Origin: Pseudoalteromonas sp. T1lg23B
GTDB taxonomy: Bacteria; Pseudomonadota; Gammaproteobacteria; Enterobacterales; Alteromonadaceae
NCBI RefSeq assembly: GCF_002964665.1
Contig: NZ_PQBZ01000042.1
Coordinates: 555,097 to 619,096 of the forward strand
Length of the DNA stretch: 64,000 nt
Direction of reading: 5' to 3'
In this document: piece after piece, positions 33,703-43,692 of the stretch
Layout: every line of letters begins with the position of its first letter
Numbering within the stretch: the first letter of the stretch is position 1
Position numbers and translations under genes: made by a program
The notes under the pieces: model-generated
Told to the model about the DNA's origin: nothing
Seen by the model: only the letters and a program-made list of their open reading frames with translations
Databases searched by the model: none

Positions 33703-34017
33703 GAATGAGATAAATGAGATATAAGCCGATTTTAGTCTTGAGGGCTAGCACCTTTGAAGACTTCAATTAGTATTATTGCCCACTAAGCTCAGCTGATTCA
33801 ACACCAACTGCAAACAATCCCATGACAATGGCTTTTTAAGTGTATCTCATTAAGATTAAGGCCGAAGTAGAGCAAAAGCTCAAAGTCTATCCCTCTACAA
33901 TTAACATGTAGCCACGTAATGCTACAAATTTGTTTATTATTGCGCACAAAGTCATAAAACTGTCATTTAACTGCGCAATAATGCGCCCCACTTAAAATCA
34001 ACCACCACTCGAAGACG
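33703..34017. other. intergenic region with an 11-bp inverted repeat
   Basis: 315 bp with no gene visible. Arms ATTATTGCGCA (33936-33946) and TGCGCAATAAT (33972-33982) form an inverted repeat with a 25-nt spacer, 35 bp before the next ATG; it might be an operator of that gene. Confidence 0.35.
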
Positions 34018-34506
34018 ATGACACAACCACCAGTACTGCTGAGTTTTTCGGCTCGCGCATTAGATGAACATGCTGAAGATCAGGCATGTCTGCACGCATT
34101 GCAGTACGATACCTTGCAACTTGAATATCATGATATGGGTCTGCCGTTTTTATGTGAGCTGCCGTTTGATGCTCAGCTTGGCGATGCCATTGCGTTATAC
34201 GCAACCTCTGTAACCGCCCGCGCTGCAAGCTTCAGCGCAGAAACCCCTGTGACAAAACATGCATTAGACACAGGTCACCAAAACCTCATATTGAAAGGTC
34301 AAGGGCAGTCGGGGGAGTACATAGTGCAACTAAGCTTGGTGGGTCGCCATGGTATGGTTAAAAATACGGTGGAATACAACGCCTATATCAATAACGCATC
34401 GTCTATGAATAAGTCGGTCGAAACAAAAGCTTCACCTTCTTTGGTTGCATCCGCTGTTAAACGCCATACAACCAACCTGATGGCATCTCTATTGGCTATT
34501 TTCTAG
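34018..34506 (+). CDS. hypothetical protein, 162 aa
   Basis: Not recognised. There is no clear signal peptide; composition is mixed, with a predicted beta-rich central part (LILKGQGQSGEYIVQLSLVG) and a short hydrophobic end (NLMASLLAIF). The ATG has only a weak GAAG before it. It converges on anmK with 26 nt between stops. Codon usage looks like its neighbours. It could be a real small cytoplasmic protein; nothing in the context suggests a role. Confidence 0.5.
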   Translation: MTQPPVLLSFSARALDEHAEDQACLHALQYDTLQLEYHDMGLPFLCELPFDAQLGDAIALYATSVTARAASFSAETPVTKHALDTGHQNLILKGQGQSGEYIVQLSLVGRHGMVKNTVEYNAYINNASSMNKSVETKASPSLVASAVKRHTTNLMASLLAIF

Positions 34507-34532
34507 CACGCCTAAAGGCTAATCCGCAAAAC

Positions 34533-35720
34533 TCACTTTGCCCATAGTGATATTTGGTACGGTTTGCCTGTATGCCTTGAACTTTTACCTGCTAAGCACT
34601 CATTGGCCAGCATTGCAAACAACACCGCTTCTTTGGCGTCAGGATGAATACCCAGCGTGTCACTGCTATACAAACTAATATGCGCTGCCAATTGTTGATT
34701 AATTTGCTGCATTAGCAAAGGGTTATGTACACCGCCACCGCTACAATACACCATGGTTTGCTCACGACACAGCGAATTAATGTGTGTCGCAATAACGTTA
34801 GCAGAGAGCGCGCTTAAAGTTGCCATTACATCTTGATGGCTGAGCTGGCGTGTATCAGAGTCTTGTTGTGCGCGTTGCAACATCGCCAAGTTAAACACCT
34901 CAGGCCCCGTTGTTTTTGGCAAGGAAAGCGTAAAAAAGGGCTCAGCCAATAACCTCTCTAACAACGCCTGATTTATCTTCCCTTGTTTAGCCTGCTTTGC
35001 ACTCCCATCATAGGGTTGTGAAAAGTGCTCGCGCATATAAGCGTCCATTAGCGTATTTCCTGGGCCTAGATCGCTACACACAACACCTTCCAAGTCAGTT
35101 CCCTTTGGCAAATACGTCAAATTGGCAATCCCTCCCATATTCAACAACACGCGATGTTCTTTATCGCTTGCAAAATAGTAATAGTCTCCATATTGCGCCA
35201 AAGGCGCGCCTTCGCCCCCCGCGGCAATATGCTTTTGTCTAAAATCGGCCACCGTAGTGATGCCAGTCGTAACCGCAATATGGTCTGCATCACCTATTTG
35301 TAAGGTGGCATTACCAAAGTCGCTGTACTGGTGCTGATGCTTTGGACAGTGAAAAATGGTCTGTCCATGGCTGGCAATAACATCGACATCATCGGCGTCA
35401 ATTTGCCAGTCTTTTAAACACTGGTTGATTAATTCGCCATGATATGTGCCGAGCCAAGCATTTAATAAAGTCAAATATTCTAGACTGACAGTTTGCTTCG
35501 CAAACACTGATAATATTTTATCTTTAACCGTCTGAGGGTAAGCACACGTGGTAAACGCCTGTACTTCCACTTGCGTATCTCGACCACTACCTGCAATGCG
35601 ACATAACGCAACATCTAAACCGTCCAGTGATGTACCGCTCATCAGGCCGATGATCAAACGCTCAGATTTAGCTGCACTTTGGTATAGTTTTTCAATATGT
35701 GGATGCATAGAAATTGACAT
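34533..35720 (-). CDS. anmK: anhydro-N-acetylmuramic acid kinase
   Basis: 395 aa, normal AnmK length. Conserved blocks are LIIGLMSGTSLDGLDVALCR at the N-terminus, VIASHGQTIFH, TVADFRQKHIAAGGEGAPLA, LNMGGIANLT, DLGPGNTLMDAY and the C-terminal VYCSGGGVHNPLLM. The enzyme phosphorylates 1,6-anhydro-MurNAc released from recycled peptidoglycan to MurNAc-6-phosphate in the cytoplasm. It starts 3 nt after the preceding gene's stop, so the two are probably cotranscribed. No strong ribosome binding site is seen before the ATG. Confidence 0.95.
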   Translation of the reverse strand: MSISMHPHIEKLYQSAAKSERLIIGLMSGTSLDGLDVALCRIAGSGRDTQVEVQAFTTCAYPQTVKDKILSVFAKQTVSLEYLTLLNAWLGTYHGELINQCLKDWQIDADDVDVIASHGQTIFHCPKHQHQYSDFGNATLQIGDADHIAVTTGITTVADFRQKHIAAGGEGAPLAQYGDYYYFASDKEHRVLLNMGGIANLTYLPKGTDLEGVVCSDLGPGNTLMDAYMREHFSQPYDGSAKQAKQGKINQALLERLLAEPFFTLSLPKTTGPEVFNLAMLQRAQQDSDTRQLSHQDVMATLSALSANVIATHINSLCREQTMVYCSGGGVHNPLLMQQINQQLAAHISLYSSDTLGIHPDAKEAVLFAMLANECLAGKSSRHTGKPYQISLWAK

Positions 35721-35723
35721 TGT

Positions 35724-36134
35724 TTATTTTAGTTTTTCAGAAGTATACACGCTTACAATCGGATAGTCGTGGCGGCCAAACTCTAACGTCAAAGTAACCG
35801 TTTGTAGCCCTTCCAGTGCTTGCTTGTTCACCGTCGTAACAGGCGTATGACGCGTACCATCGGCCAACACGGCCATTACATGCTCAGCTTGTAGAAAACG
35901 CTTGCCACTGGCGACGTTTTTAAGAGTGATCAGTGCCGCTCTATCCCCTTGCTCAGTACTCATCGGGTAATACCCTTGCACGCTGAAATCACTGATTTTC
36001 GGATACTGCCTACCGTCGTTAACAAAGGCGCTGGGTGGGATGTTGGTAATGTTGCCATCGAATGTATAAATACTCTGCCCTGCAATACTTACACAGCTAA
36101 ACGCCAGTAAAAAAGATATTAAATACAATTTCAT
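35724..36134 (-). CDS. small exported protein of unknown function
   Basis: 136 aa from ATG 36134, which has AGGAGT 7 nt before it; the upstream GTG at 36155 would put the site inside the gene. Sec signal MKLYLISFLLAFSCVSIAG, then a beta-rich mature domain (FDGNITNIPPSAF, ISDFSVQGYYPM, TVTLTLEFGRHD). Not recognised. It precedes anmK directly, which might hint at a periplasmic role near the wall, but this is only context. Confidence 0.65.
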   Translation of the reverse strand: MKLYLISFLLAFSCVSIAGQSIYTFDGNITNIPPSAFVNDGRQYPKISDFSVQGYYPMSTEQGDRAALITLKNVASGKRFLQAEHVMAVLADGTRHTPVTTVNKQALEGLQTVTLTLEFGRHDYPIVSVYTSEKLK

Positions 36135-36196
36135 AATCATACTCCTATGACTCACATTATATTGGCATCGCTGAATATACGATGACCCTAGCAGGC

Positions 36197-38152
36197 TTAA
36201 TGCTCACTTGGGACCAGCGCTAATTGCTGAACTTTATCTGATATTTGCGCAAAGCGCAGCCCTTCGCAGCAGGCAAAACCTGGTAGTTGTTTTAATTTAT
36301 ACTGACTGATAAATGGCGTAGTGACCCCCGCCAGAAATCGGATAACCGTCTCTTTACTAGGCTGAACACCACCTTGTCGCAAGTGCTTGTGCATGGCAAA
36401 CACATAGTTACGCAGCGTATCATTTTCGGGCATATTGGGGGTCTGACTTAAACTCAGACGCACCACTTGAGCACAACAGACACTGCAATGGCCACAGGAC
36501 TGGGGGACTTGATGATCATCAAAGTAGTATGCCAAATTTGCACTTAAACAACGGTCTAACTCAAAAAATCGTAACATCGCCGCTATACGCTTTATTTCAG
36601 CTTGCTCTTTTTCTTTAAAATAGTGATACAAATTATCGACTAACTCAGGCTGCGATAAGGCGTTGGTATTTACATCGTATACCTGCACCAATCGTTTACT
36701 TTCCAGCTCAATGAGGCCTTGTTCATGCAAATAATCAAGTGCAGCAACCACTCTTTGCCTGTCGGCTCCATTTGCAACCAGCGCCTGAATATCTACCGTT
36801 CCCCATACTTTCTTAAACTGGGTATGACTGAATATCAAGTTCAAAAATGCTTGTCTGGTGGAGTCAAAGCGATTGAGTAACTTTCCTTGGGGAGTAACAA
36901 ACTTGAGCCTAAAGTCGGCATAAAAGGCATACTTGGCAGTGATTGCCCCTTGGATTTCCAGTTGTACCAACAGCGTTTTCAATGCCAAAACGCGAATATT
37001 GCTCGCTTTTGATAAAGGTAACTCCTGTACTTCCCACTTGCCACCAGTTTGTTCTTTCAGACATTGAGTTATGACATATTCAATGCCCGATCGCTCAGGA
37101 GTGTCACCATAAACAAAGTTTTCAACGGTTGCCACTGAGTCCAAATTGCCAAGTACGGTGCAATATGCTGGTTGACCATCTCGCCCCGCACGACCGATTT
37201 CTTGACTATAGTTTTCGATTGATTTGGGTAAGTCATGATGAATTACAAAGCGGATGTCAGACTTATCTACACCCATACCAAAAGCAATGGTCGCTACCAC
37301 TACCTGAATTTGATTATCCATAAACTGCTGTTGCACACGGCGGCGAGTCTCATCTTCAAGTCCAGCGTGATAAGCCTCAGCTTTAACGCCAGAAGCTTGT
37401 AACTGCTTTGCCACCTGCTGTGCTTGTTGTTGCAACGTCACATAAACGATGCCAGCGCCTTGTTGTGCGCGGATCAATTGCAGCAACTGCACGAGTTTAT
37501 CCTGCTCTTTTACGCTACGAACCGACAAATCTAAATTCGGTCGATAAAAGCCCGTTTGCACGATGTGCTGAGGCTCAATAGCAAAGCGTTTTGCCATATC
37601 GAACTTGACTTTCTTAGTAGCGGTCGCAGTCAGTAGCAGAACTAATGGAATATTTAGCTCACGTCGGTAGTCGGGAAGCTTTAAATAGTCGGGCCTAAAA
37701 TTATGGCCCCATTCCGAAATACAATGTGCCTCATCGACCACCAACATCGACACCTCAATACCAGTGATGAATTCCCGAAAACGTTCATTTTTGAAACGCT
37801 CAACCGACACCATAAGAATTTTAATGTCGCCCTTACGTACACCTTGCATCACACTCTGGCTTTGCTCTGTTGATTGACTGGAGTCCAATGTTGCAGCGGC
37901 AATCCCATTGCGTTGCAAAAATGCCACCTGATCCTGCATCAGTGCCAACAAAGGAGAAACCACCAGAGTTAAATTGGGCAGGTGTAACGCTGTTAATTGG
38001 TAGCACAACGATTTGCCCGATCCAGTTGGAAAAATCGCAAGCGAAGAATGACCCGCCAATAAATGTGAAATTGTTTGCGCTTGACCAGGACGAAAACTGG
38101 CAAAACCAAAATGTTGCGATAAGCTTTCTAGCAACTGCTGTCCATGCTCCAT
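36197..38152 (-). CDS. RecQ-family ATP-dependent DNA helicase
   Basis: 651 aa. The RecQ helicase motifs are all visible: FASFRPGQAQTI (motif 0), FPTGSGKSLCYQL (Walker A), VVDEAHCISEWGHNFRPDY (DEAH box and aromatic loop), LLLTATAT (III), ATIAFGMGVDKSDIRFVIHH and YSQEIGRAGRDGQPA (V/VI). A zinc-binding segment follows (CLSANLAYYFDDHQVPQSCG with HCSVCC). The C-terminal third differs from E. coli RecQ and no HRDC domain is recognised, so it is probably a second RecQ-type helicase rather than the canonical recQ. It unwinds 3'-5' in repair. The gene stands alone; GAG is the only weak ribosome site before the ATG. Confidence 0.88.
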   Translation of the reverse strand: MEHGQQLLESLSQHFGFASFRPGQAQTISHLLAGHSSLAIFPTGSGKSLCYQLTALHLPNLTLVVSPLLALMQDQVAFLQRNGIAAATLDSSQSTEQSQSVMQGVRKGDIKILMVSVERFKNERFREFITGIEVSMLVVDEAHCISEWGHNFRPDYLKLPDYRRELNIPLVLLLTATATKKVKFDMAKRFAIEPQHIVQTGFYRPNLDLSVRSVKEQDKLVQLLQLIRAQQGAGIVYVTLQQQAQQVAKQLQASGVKAEAYHAGLEDETRRRVQQQFMDNQIQVVVATIAFGMGVDKSDIRFVIHHDLPKSIENYSQEIGRAGRDGQPAYCTVLGNLDSVATVENFVYGDTPERSGIEYVITQCLKEQTGGKWEVQELPLSKASNIRVLALKTLLVQLEIQGAITAKYAFYADFRLKFVTPQGKLLNRFDSTRQAFLNLIFSHTQFKKVWGTVDIQALVANGADRQRVVAALDYLHEQGLIELESKRLVQVYDVNTNALSQPELVDNLYHYFKEKEQAEIKRIAAMLRFFELDRCLSANLAYYFDDHQVPQSCGHCSVCCAQVVRLSLSQTPNMPENDTLRNYVFAMHKHLRQGGVQPSKETVIRFLAGVTTPFISQYKLKQLPGFACCEGLRFAQISDKVQQLALVPSEH

Positions 38153-38278
38153 GATAGGGTCTCAATTGAAGTAATTTCTTGACTTAAAAGTATCATATTT
38201 TGTGTTTAGCATTAACGCTAATACGCAACTTTTAGCGTGCGTTGGCAAATTCATTTCTGTGCATAAGAGGAGAAAGCC

Positions 38279-39796
38279 ATGTTTAATCCATCCGAACCTT
38301 CATTATTGGTTTTTAGTTTTGACGGCACAGGGAGTGAACCCAGAGATAGCCAACAATACAGCGCTGAGCAGTTCAAAGAAGACTGTGAAATAAGCAACGT
38401 GTTAAAACTACACTTGCTGCTAGGGGGGCGTATTCACCCTCAGGCTCAAAGCCATTTCCCTTCTCAAAAGTGTTTCTATTACAGCGGCATAGGTAATCAG
38501 GGGAGCACAGTAAAAAAGACACTAAATCAGATTTTGGCACCACAAAGTTGTGATGTGGCCAGTATTTTGTCACACGCAATGCATGACTTTGAACAACATT
38601 ATCAAGCAGGTGACAAAATTGTATTGATCGGTTTTAGTCGTGGCGCAGCATTAGCGAGAAGATTTGCAAAGTGCCTAGAGAAACATATTGATAGTAACGT
38701 ATATCTGTGTGTTTTCGATACGATTGCCTCAATTGGATTTAGCAAAATTACCAAAGCAACCTGCGGCACGGAACATGTAATTTTTTCAGATCATGATGTT
38801 CCTGATAATGTAGCAGCGGCTCTGCATTGCGTTAGCCTTGATGACAAGCGCCGCGCCTTTGAAGCAACCTTATTTAACCACGCCCCAAACGTCCATGAAG
38901 TATGGTTCGCTGGCAGTCACTCTGACGTCGGCGGTGGTTTTTATCGCAGTGGCTTATCGGATATTTGTTTACGCTACAGCTTAGAGTGGCTATTGACACA
39001 ACCTGTACAACTACAATTGCTCACTCGTGAACAAATAGATTATCAAAGCTTACTGCCAAACGATGGTACCTTGCTCATAGATGCCGATGATCTAGCCATT
39101 AAACCAGATGCGCTCGCACCCAGCCACCAGCATGATTATTTTTGGAGTAACATCAACTTCAAAGCAACACACCGATTATGTGTTGTCATGAAAGACAATC
39201 AAGTCACTGACATCCCTCCTATAGTTCACCACAGTGTTGCAAAACGGATCTATAACCATAGTAGTTATCGCCCCGAATCGCTTAAGGGTCTAAAGCATCA
39301 ATTGGAATACGCCAATGGAGAAACCCTAGAGTGTGTTGGTATTAATCCACATATTGAACTGCCCACCCAACAACTCAATATTCTCCAAGTAGGTGAGCGT
39401 AGAAACGTCAAGGTGTATGCCTGTGAGCCCTATAATCACACCGGACTTTGGTTAGAAAAAGGCGCAACTTATCGAATGGAACCTATCAATAATCAAGTTT
39501 GGTACGACAAAGACATACGCGTCACAGCGAGTGGCTGGCAAAGAGACCATCGCACCATCGGCGTTAAACAACTCCCCATTGAAATGATGGAACCATATAA
39601 GCGATTACCGGGTAGGCCTTGGTTTTCACTCGTAGGTTGTATCAATGCTGATGACAACCTCGCCTTCTCGCTCAATGGTGGTGGTGATATAAAGATTCAT
39701 GAACATGGCGAGTTCACACCTTTTGCCAATGATATTTGTTGTGATTATGGACTAAACCGCGGAGCAATTGAGCTAGAAGTGACTCGATTGGGATAA
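38279..39796 (+). CDS. DUF2235 alpha/beta hydrolase (Tle1-like) with lectin-like C-terminus
   Basis: 505 aa. The N-terminal 280 residues are DUF2235: LVFSFDGTGSEP at the start, YYSGIGNQGS, nucleophile in VLIGFSRGAALARRFA (Ser near 121), FDTIASIG, and GSHSDVGGGFYRSGLSD with the catalytic Asp/His region. Tle1 phospholipase effectors of type VI secretion share this fold. The last 130 residues are beta-rich (VTASGWQRD, FSLVGCINADDN, GAIELEVTRLG) and recall the layout of LecA-type lectins, though this match is weak. No immunity gene or VgrG is adjacent. AGGAGAAAGCC precedes the ATG. It overlaps the convergent next gene by 24 nt. Confidence 0.75.
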   Translation: MFNPSEPSLLVFSFDGTGSEPRDSQQYSAEQFKEDCEISNVLKLHLLLGGRIHPQAQSHFPSQKCFYYSGIGNQGSTVKKTLNQILAPQSCDVASILSHAMHDFEQHYQAGDKIVLIGFSRGAALARRFAKCLEKHIDSNVYLCVFDTIASIGFSKITKATCGTEHVIFSDHDVPDNVAAALHCVSLDDKRRAFEATLFNHAPNVHEVWFAGSHSDVGGGFYRSGLSDICLRYSLEWLLTQPVQLQLLTREQIDYQSLLPNDGTLLIDADDLAIKPDALAPSHQHDYFWSNINFKATHRLCVVMKDNQVTDIPPIVHHSVAKRIYNHSSYRPESLKGLKHQLEYANGETLECVGINPHIELPTQQLNILQVGERRNVKVYACEPYNHTGLWLEKGATYRMEPINNQVWYDKDIRVTASGWQRDHRTIGVKQLPIEMMEPYKRLPGRPWFSLVGCINADDNLAFSLNGGGDIKIHEHGEFTPFANDICCDYGLNRGAIELEVTRLG

Positions 39797-40552
39797 GGAA
39801 TCATGAAGGTCAGCTTGGTATTTTAGCTCAATCGCTTTGAGTTGCTCTGAGACCAAGCTGATTGCCCGATTTATTTGCGCCACTTGCTCGATATCAAAAG
39901 CATCTTTGTTGAGCATAAAATGAATGCCATTGTCATGGATCACATAGGGATGCACTCGGAGCGTGTCATAACCCAAGCGGTTTTTGTAATATATGCCACT
40001 GGCCTCATCTTCAATTAAAAAGTCCACACGGCCACGACGCACTAATTCCATGCGCTGCGAGAGACTAGCTACCTCAAAGTAATTGTCTTTAAACTGTTCA
40101 ATGCGTAAAATACTCGCTAATTCCTCACCATAATATGCACCGGGATTCGCTGTAAATAAATACCCTTGTGTAAACAACTCACTAAGACTTTCAACCTCAT
40201 CCAACGCAGACAAGGTAAACAAACGCATCCGCTCTCTGCGATATTCGGCACTGAAATAAGCTATTTTAGCCCGCTGTTCGTTGTAACTAGCCGAAGGCAA
40301 AATATCGATAAAACCTTTTTCAAGTTCGGTGATCCCTCTCGCTGAAGAGGGTAGTTTAACAAAGCGAATACATAATCCGGCTTTAGCAAAGATGTGTTTG
40401 GTCGCGTCAATATCTACACCAAAGTAACGTTCCGCCTCGTACATGACATAAGGAGGCCAAGACGTGCCTACACCTACTTTAAAAGTGCGTTCACAACTAT
40501 GAGAGTAATGCGTAAAGAAAATCAATAAAACGAAAATGAGTCTGTAATACAA
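39773..40552 (-). CDS. periplasmic amino-acid-type binding protein (SBP_bac_3)
   Basis: 259 aa. Signal peptide MYYRLIFVLLIFFTHYSHSC, then a type-3 solute-binding fold: VGVGTSWPPYVMYEAERYFG-V-DIDATKHIF, LPSASYNEQRAKIAYFSAEY, FLIEDEASG. The start is a TTG at 40552 with GAAG 8 nt before; no ATG lies near. No transporter genes are adjacent, so it may feed a sensor or act alone, as many such proteins in Alteromonadales do. The ligand is unknown. Its 3' end overlaps the DUF2235 gene on the other strand. Confidence 0.75.
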   Translation of the reverse strand: MYYRLIFVLLIFFTHYSHSCERTFKVGVGTSWPPYVMYEAERYFGVDIDATKHIFAKAGLCIRFVKLPSSARGITELEKGFIDILPSASYNEQRAKIAYFSAEYRRERMRLFTLSALDEVESLSELFTQGYLFTANPGAYYGEELASILRIEQFKDNYFEVASLSQRMELVRRGRVDFLIEDEASGIYYKNRLGYDTLRVHPYVIHDNGIHFMLNKDAFDIEQVAQINRAISLVSEQLKAIELKYQADLHDSLSQSSHF

Positions 40553-40689
40553 GTTGCTACTTCAACCCAAATTAAAAGCGCTCACTTGAGTATGGAAGAA
40601 TAACGAGATATTACCAATTAAGTACAGAGATCAGCTGCAACTATACCTGAAGTAAGGTTTCTATTTGTGGATTTTACCTTGATAACGGA

Positions 40690-40908
40690 CTAGGTCAGTA
40701 ATTTTTGCGTAATTCTTTGCGCAACTGGCGCACTGAAAAATGAAATCACCGCGGCGGCAGGCCAAGCTAACAAAAATGCCCGTCCCCAATCAATCAAAAA
40801 GTGCTCTCCTAACCCCAGATTGATATAGGTCACCCATAACGTCATTAGAATTGAGAGAAAAAGTGACAGTAACAAAGTAAAAACGATACGGTGTTTGAGT
40901 GATGGCAT
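40690..40908 (-). CDS. DUF2798 small membrane protein
   Basis: 72 aa with two hydrophobic segments (about 8-28 and 41-61) and the DUF2798 pattern RIVFTLLLSLFLSILMTLWV then WGRAFLLAWPAAAVISFFSAP. Inner-membrane protein of unknown role. No strong ribosome binding site precedes the ATG. It lies downstream of the chitinase terminator and is probably independent of that operon. Confidence 0.75.
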   Translation of the reverse strand: MPSLKHRIVFTLLLSLFLSILMTLWVTYINLGLGEHFLIDWGRAFLLAWPAAAVISFFSAPVAQRITQKLLT

Positions 40909-41000
40909 GGCAGCGAATGTCCTACAGCAATTCCAGAACGGGCAGGATATAAGATCATGCTCGTTAAATCTAGACGTAATACTGCTTTAGCAAAATTGAC

Positions 41001-41031
41001 AAACAAAAAAGCCAGCGCTTTATGCGCTGGC
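41001..41031 (-). terminator. terminator of the chitinase operon
   Basis: Stem GCCAGCGC / GCGCTGGC (41011-41031) with a 5-nt loop, followed on the minus strand by TTTTTTG. It lies 78 nt past the chiA stop. Confidence 0.85.
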
Positions 41032-41108
41032 GTCATATTACTCAATTGGCATTTGCTGCGCTCGTCCTTGAGTCAACCCTCAGGTATTCAGCATTTTGCT
41101 CATTGTGA

Positions 41109-43568
41109 TTAAAGCGCTTGCCAAACCATCGCAGTGCCTGGTTCTTCACCACGAGTCCACCACTTAGCTCGATACTGCTTACCTTGGTGAACAACAACAT
41201 CGCCACCCCAGTAAACCGTGTTGCGATCCCAAGCATTTACTGGCTCTGACACGTCTTTCACTGTCACTTTAAAAGACTCAGAAACTGATGCTTTACCATC
41301 TGAAACCGTCACCGACACGGTATACATAGTGTCTTGTGCAACTTCACCCGCACTGAGGCTAACATTTGCACCAGAGCCCACTAGTGTCAGACCAGCTGGT
41401 ACATCCCAAGAGTAAGTCAAGGCATCATTATCAGCGTCAGTCGCCGTTGCACTGACACTGACTTGAGCCGACTCATCTACCATCACATCAGCAATTGGTT
41501 GTAACACTGGTGCTGAGTTTGAGGCAGTAGTAACAGTCACTGTGACATCTTTAGACACCGCAACTTTACCGTCTGACACCGTAACAGTCAGTACATAGTT
41601 TGTATCTGATGCAACTGTAGGTGCTGTCACTGAAACACTAGCTGAGTTGGTATTTGCAAGCGTTAATGCCGCATCCCCCGTCCACGAATACGTAAGCGCA
41701 TCACGATCGGCATCTGTTGCCGTTGCCGTAACAGTCACAGTGCCGCCATTGCTTACATTTACTTGACTATCAACTGATACTACCGGTGCACGGTTAGGCG
41801 GTAAATCGCCAGCGAGACCTTCATGCATAGCGTTTAAAATATCACCGTTATCCGCGTCAATTTCCCAAGCGAATAAACCGCCCAAATCGTTCACTTTTAC
41901 ATAGCTACCTTTGGCCATCACTGAGCGAGGGTTATCATAAGTGAGCAATTTACCATTGCTACGGTTCCACACATACGCACCTTCAGCCTGATCATCATAA
42001 CCCGCTTCAAAACCGTTGATACCTGTGCCATTTGGACCTAACAAGTTAGCAACAATGCCTTTGTAGTCCATGATGCCCGCTTCCCAAACACCTTCAGAAG
42101 TAGAGCCTGTGAATTTACCATTCCCCGGCGCAGTCATTGGGTTACCCGGAATAGTTGCGTTTGCTTCCATTACGCCTTCCCAACCACGGCCGTACATTGC
42201 TGCACCCATTACCAGTTTCTTAGAGTCAACACCTTGCGCAAGTAGCAACTTGATAGCGTTGTGAGCACTATAAGCTGGGCCTTTACGCGGCTCACCTTTG
42301 TCATCTAGACCTGTACCATTACACTCATCCGTGCTGATGTGAGAACCACAATAAAGAGCAGTTTGGTGACCTGTGACGTTGTTCCAACCACCGTAGAAGT
42401 CATAAGTCATCGCGAAGATGTAATCCATGTACTGAGAAGCAGCTTGATAATCAACATCTTCAATCTTGTCATAGCCTGAGCCGATTGCAGAAGTAAGTTC
42501 GTACTGACGTCCTGTTTCAGCTTCAAGCTCATCTAACATCGCGCGCAGCTCTTGCATTAATGCGACATACGCAGGACCATCATTAACCGGATCGCCTAAG
42601 TCAGGGTTAGGACCATCACCTCCTGGGAATTCCCAGTCGATGTCCACACCATCATAAAACTTCCAAGTTTTGAGGAATTTCTTCATTGATGCGACAAAAG
42701 TGTCACGATTCGCTTTGGTAGTAAAACCATGGAATGGGTCCGAAAGTGTCCAACCACCTACTGAAGGTAGAATTTTCAGATCAGGATAACGTTGCTTAAG
42801 TGCCATTAACTGCGCATACGTACCACGGATAGGATCTTTTGAGTCAACACCCGGCAATGCTTTTTGAACCGCAGCCCAAGGGTCATGAATAACCACTTCA
42901 TAATCTGCACTGCCCGCACAAGCAGTTTGTAGCGCTCGCCAACTGTTACCATTTTCGATTTGTTTCAGTGATTCATTCTCGCCACAAATTGGAATGAAGC
43001 CATATAGTAAATGCGATAAGTTCTGGGCAGGAATTTTTGTTACATCAAAATTACGGCCATAGATACCCCACTCTACAAAATACGCGCCTGTCACGTAGTT
43101 CGGGTTAGTACCATAATCTTTATTATTTGGGTTCACATTCATAGGTAGTGGGTCTAAATGACCACCGTCTGTGTCTGCAATCACAATCGGCTTACCTGCA
43201 CTGCGCGCACAGGTTTGGCCTTCACATAGCTCAACATACAAAGTATGGCGACCTGAACTGGTGTAAGGGAACTCAATGGTGCCGCTCTTTGTTCCAGCAG
43301 GTAACGACCCTTCATTTACAAGCATGTCATCAAAGTACACTTTGTAGCCATCGCCACCCGAGCCACTCCAAGCATTCCATTTAATGCTGATGTTAACCTG
43401 CTCTTTTGCTTTTACTAGATCTTTATAAGAGCCAGCGCCGTCTAGGTTTACTTCAACAAAAGAGTATTGCTGTGCTTCCCAGCTTAAGCTTGGTGTTGAC
43501 GGAGCCGCAACGACCGCTCCAGACATCATCGCCAGGGCAATTGCCCCTGTAAGTTGTTTTACTTTCAT
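41109..43568 (-). CDS. chiA: GH18 chitinase ChiA with C-terminal CBM5/12
   Basis: 819 aa. Sec signal MKVKQLTGAIALAMMSGAVV; an N-terminal ChiN-like beta domain (about 25-135) as in Serratia ChiA; GH18 catalytic domain (about 155-590) with active-site motif DGVDIDWEFPG near residue 305, where the Glu is the acid, plus SVGGW and the insertion domain; two Ig/cadherin-like linkers (about 595-680 and 685-770, each with DADxDALTYSW); and a CBM5/12 chitin-binding domain (AWDRNTVYWGGD to AKWWTRGEEPGTA). It is secreted and probably processive on crystalline chitin. It is the last gene of a three-gene minus-strand operon. Confidence 0.93.
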   Translation of the reverse strand: MKVKQLTGAIALAMMSGAVVAAPSTPSLSWEAQQYSFVEVNLDGAGSYKDLVKAKEQVNISIKWNAWSGSGGDGYKVYFDDMLVNEGSLPAGTKSGTIEFPYTSSGRHTLYVELCEGQTCARSAGKPIVIADTDGGHLDPLPMNVNPNNKDYGTNPNYVTGAYFVEWGIYGRNFDVTKIPAQNLSHLLYGFIPICGENESLKQIENGNSWRALQTACAGSADYEVVIHDPWAAVQKALPGVDSKDPIRGTYAQLMALKQRYPDLKILPSVGGWTLSDPFHGFTTKANRDTFVASMKKFLKTWKFYDGVDIDWEFPGGDGPNPDLGDPVNDGPAYVALMQELRAMLDELEAETGRQYELTSAIGSGYDKIEDVDYQAASQYMDYIFAMTYDFYGGWNNVTGHQTALYCGSHISTDECNGTGLDDKGEPRKGPAYSAHNAIKLLLAQGVDSKKLVMGAAMYGRGWEGVMEANATIPGNPMTAPGNGKFTGSTSEGVWEAGIMDYKGIVANLLGPNGTGINGFEAGYDDQAEGAYVWNRSNGKLLTYDNPRSVMAKGSYVKVNDLGGLFAWEIDADNGDILNAMHEGLAGDLPPNRAPVVSVDSQVNVSNGGTVTVTATATDADRDALTYSWTGDAALTLANTNSASVSVTAPTVASDTNYVLTVTVSDGKVAVSKDVTVTVTTASNSAPVLQPIADVMVDESAQVSVSATATDADNDALTYSWDVPAGLTLVGSGANVSLSAGEVAQDTMYTVSVTVSDGKASVSESFKVTVKDVSEPVNAWDRNTVYWGGDVVVHQGKQYRAKWWTRGEEPGTAMVWQAL

Positions 43569-43692
43569 TACTTTCTCAACCTTATTTACATGTTATATCC
43601 AGCCAATAAAGGTGGATGATTGTTGTACCAATACCAAATTAACCCAACTGCTCACAATGTACCGCCACCCATTTGTGGCGGTATTTAACTCA

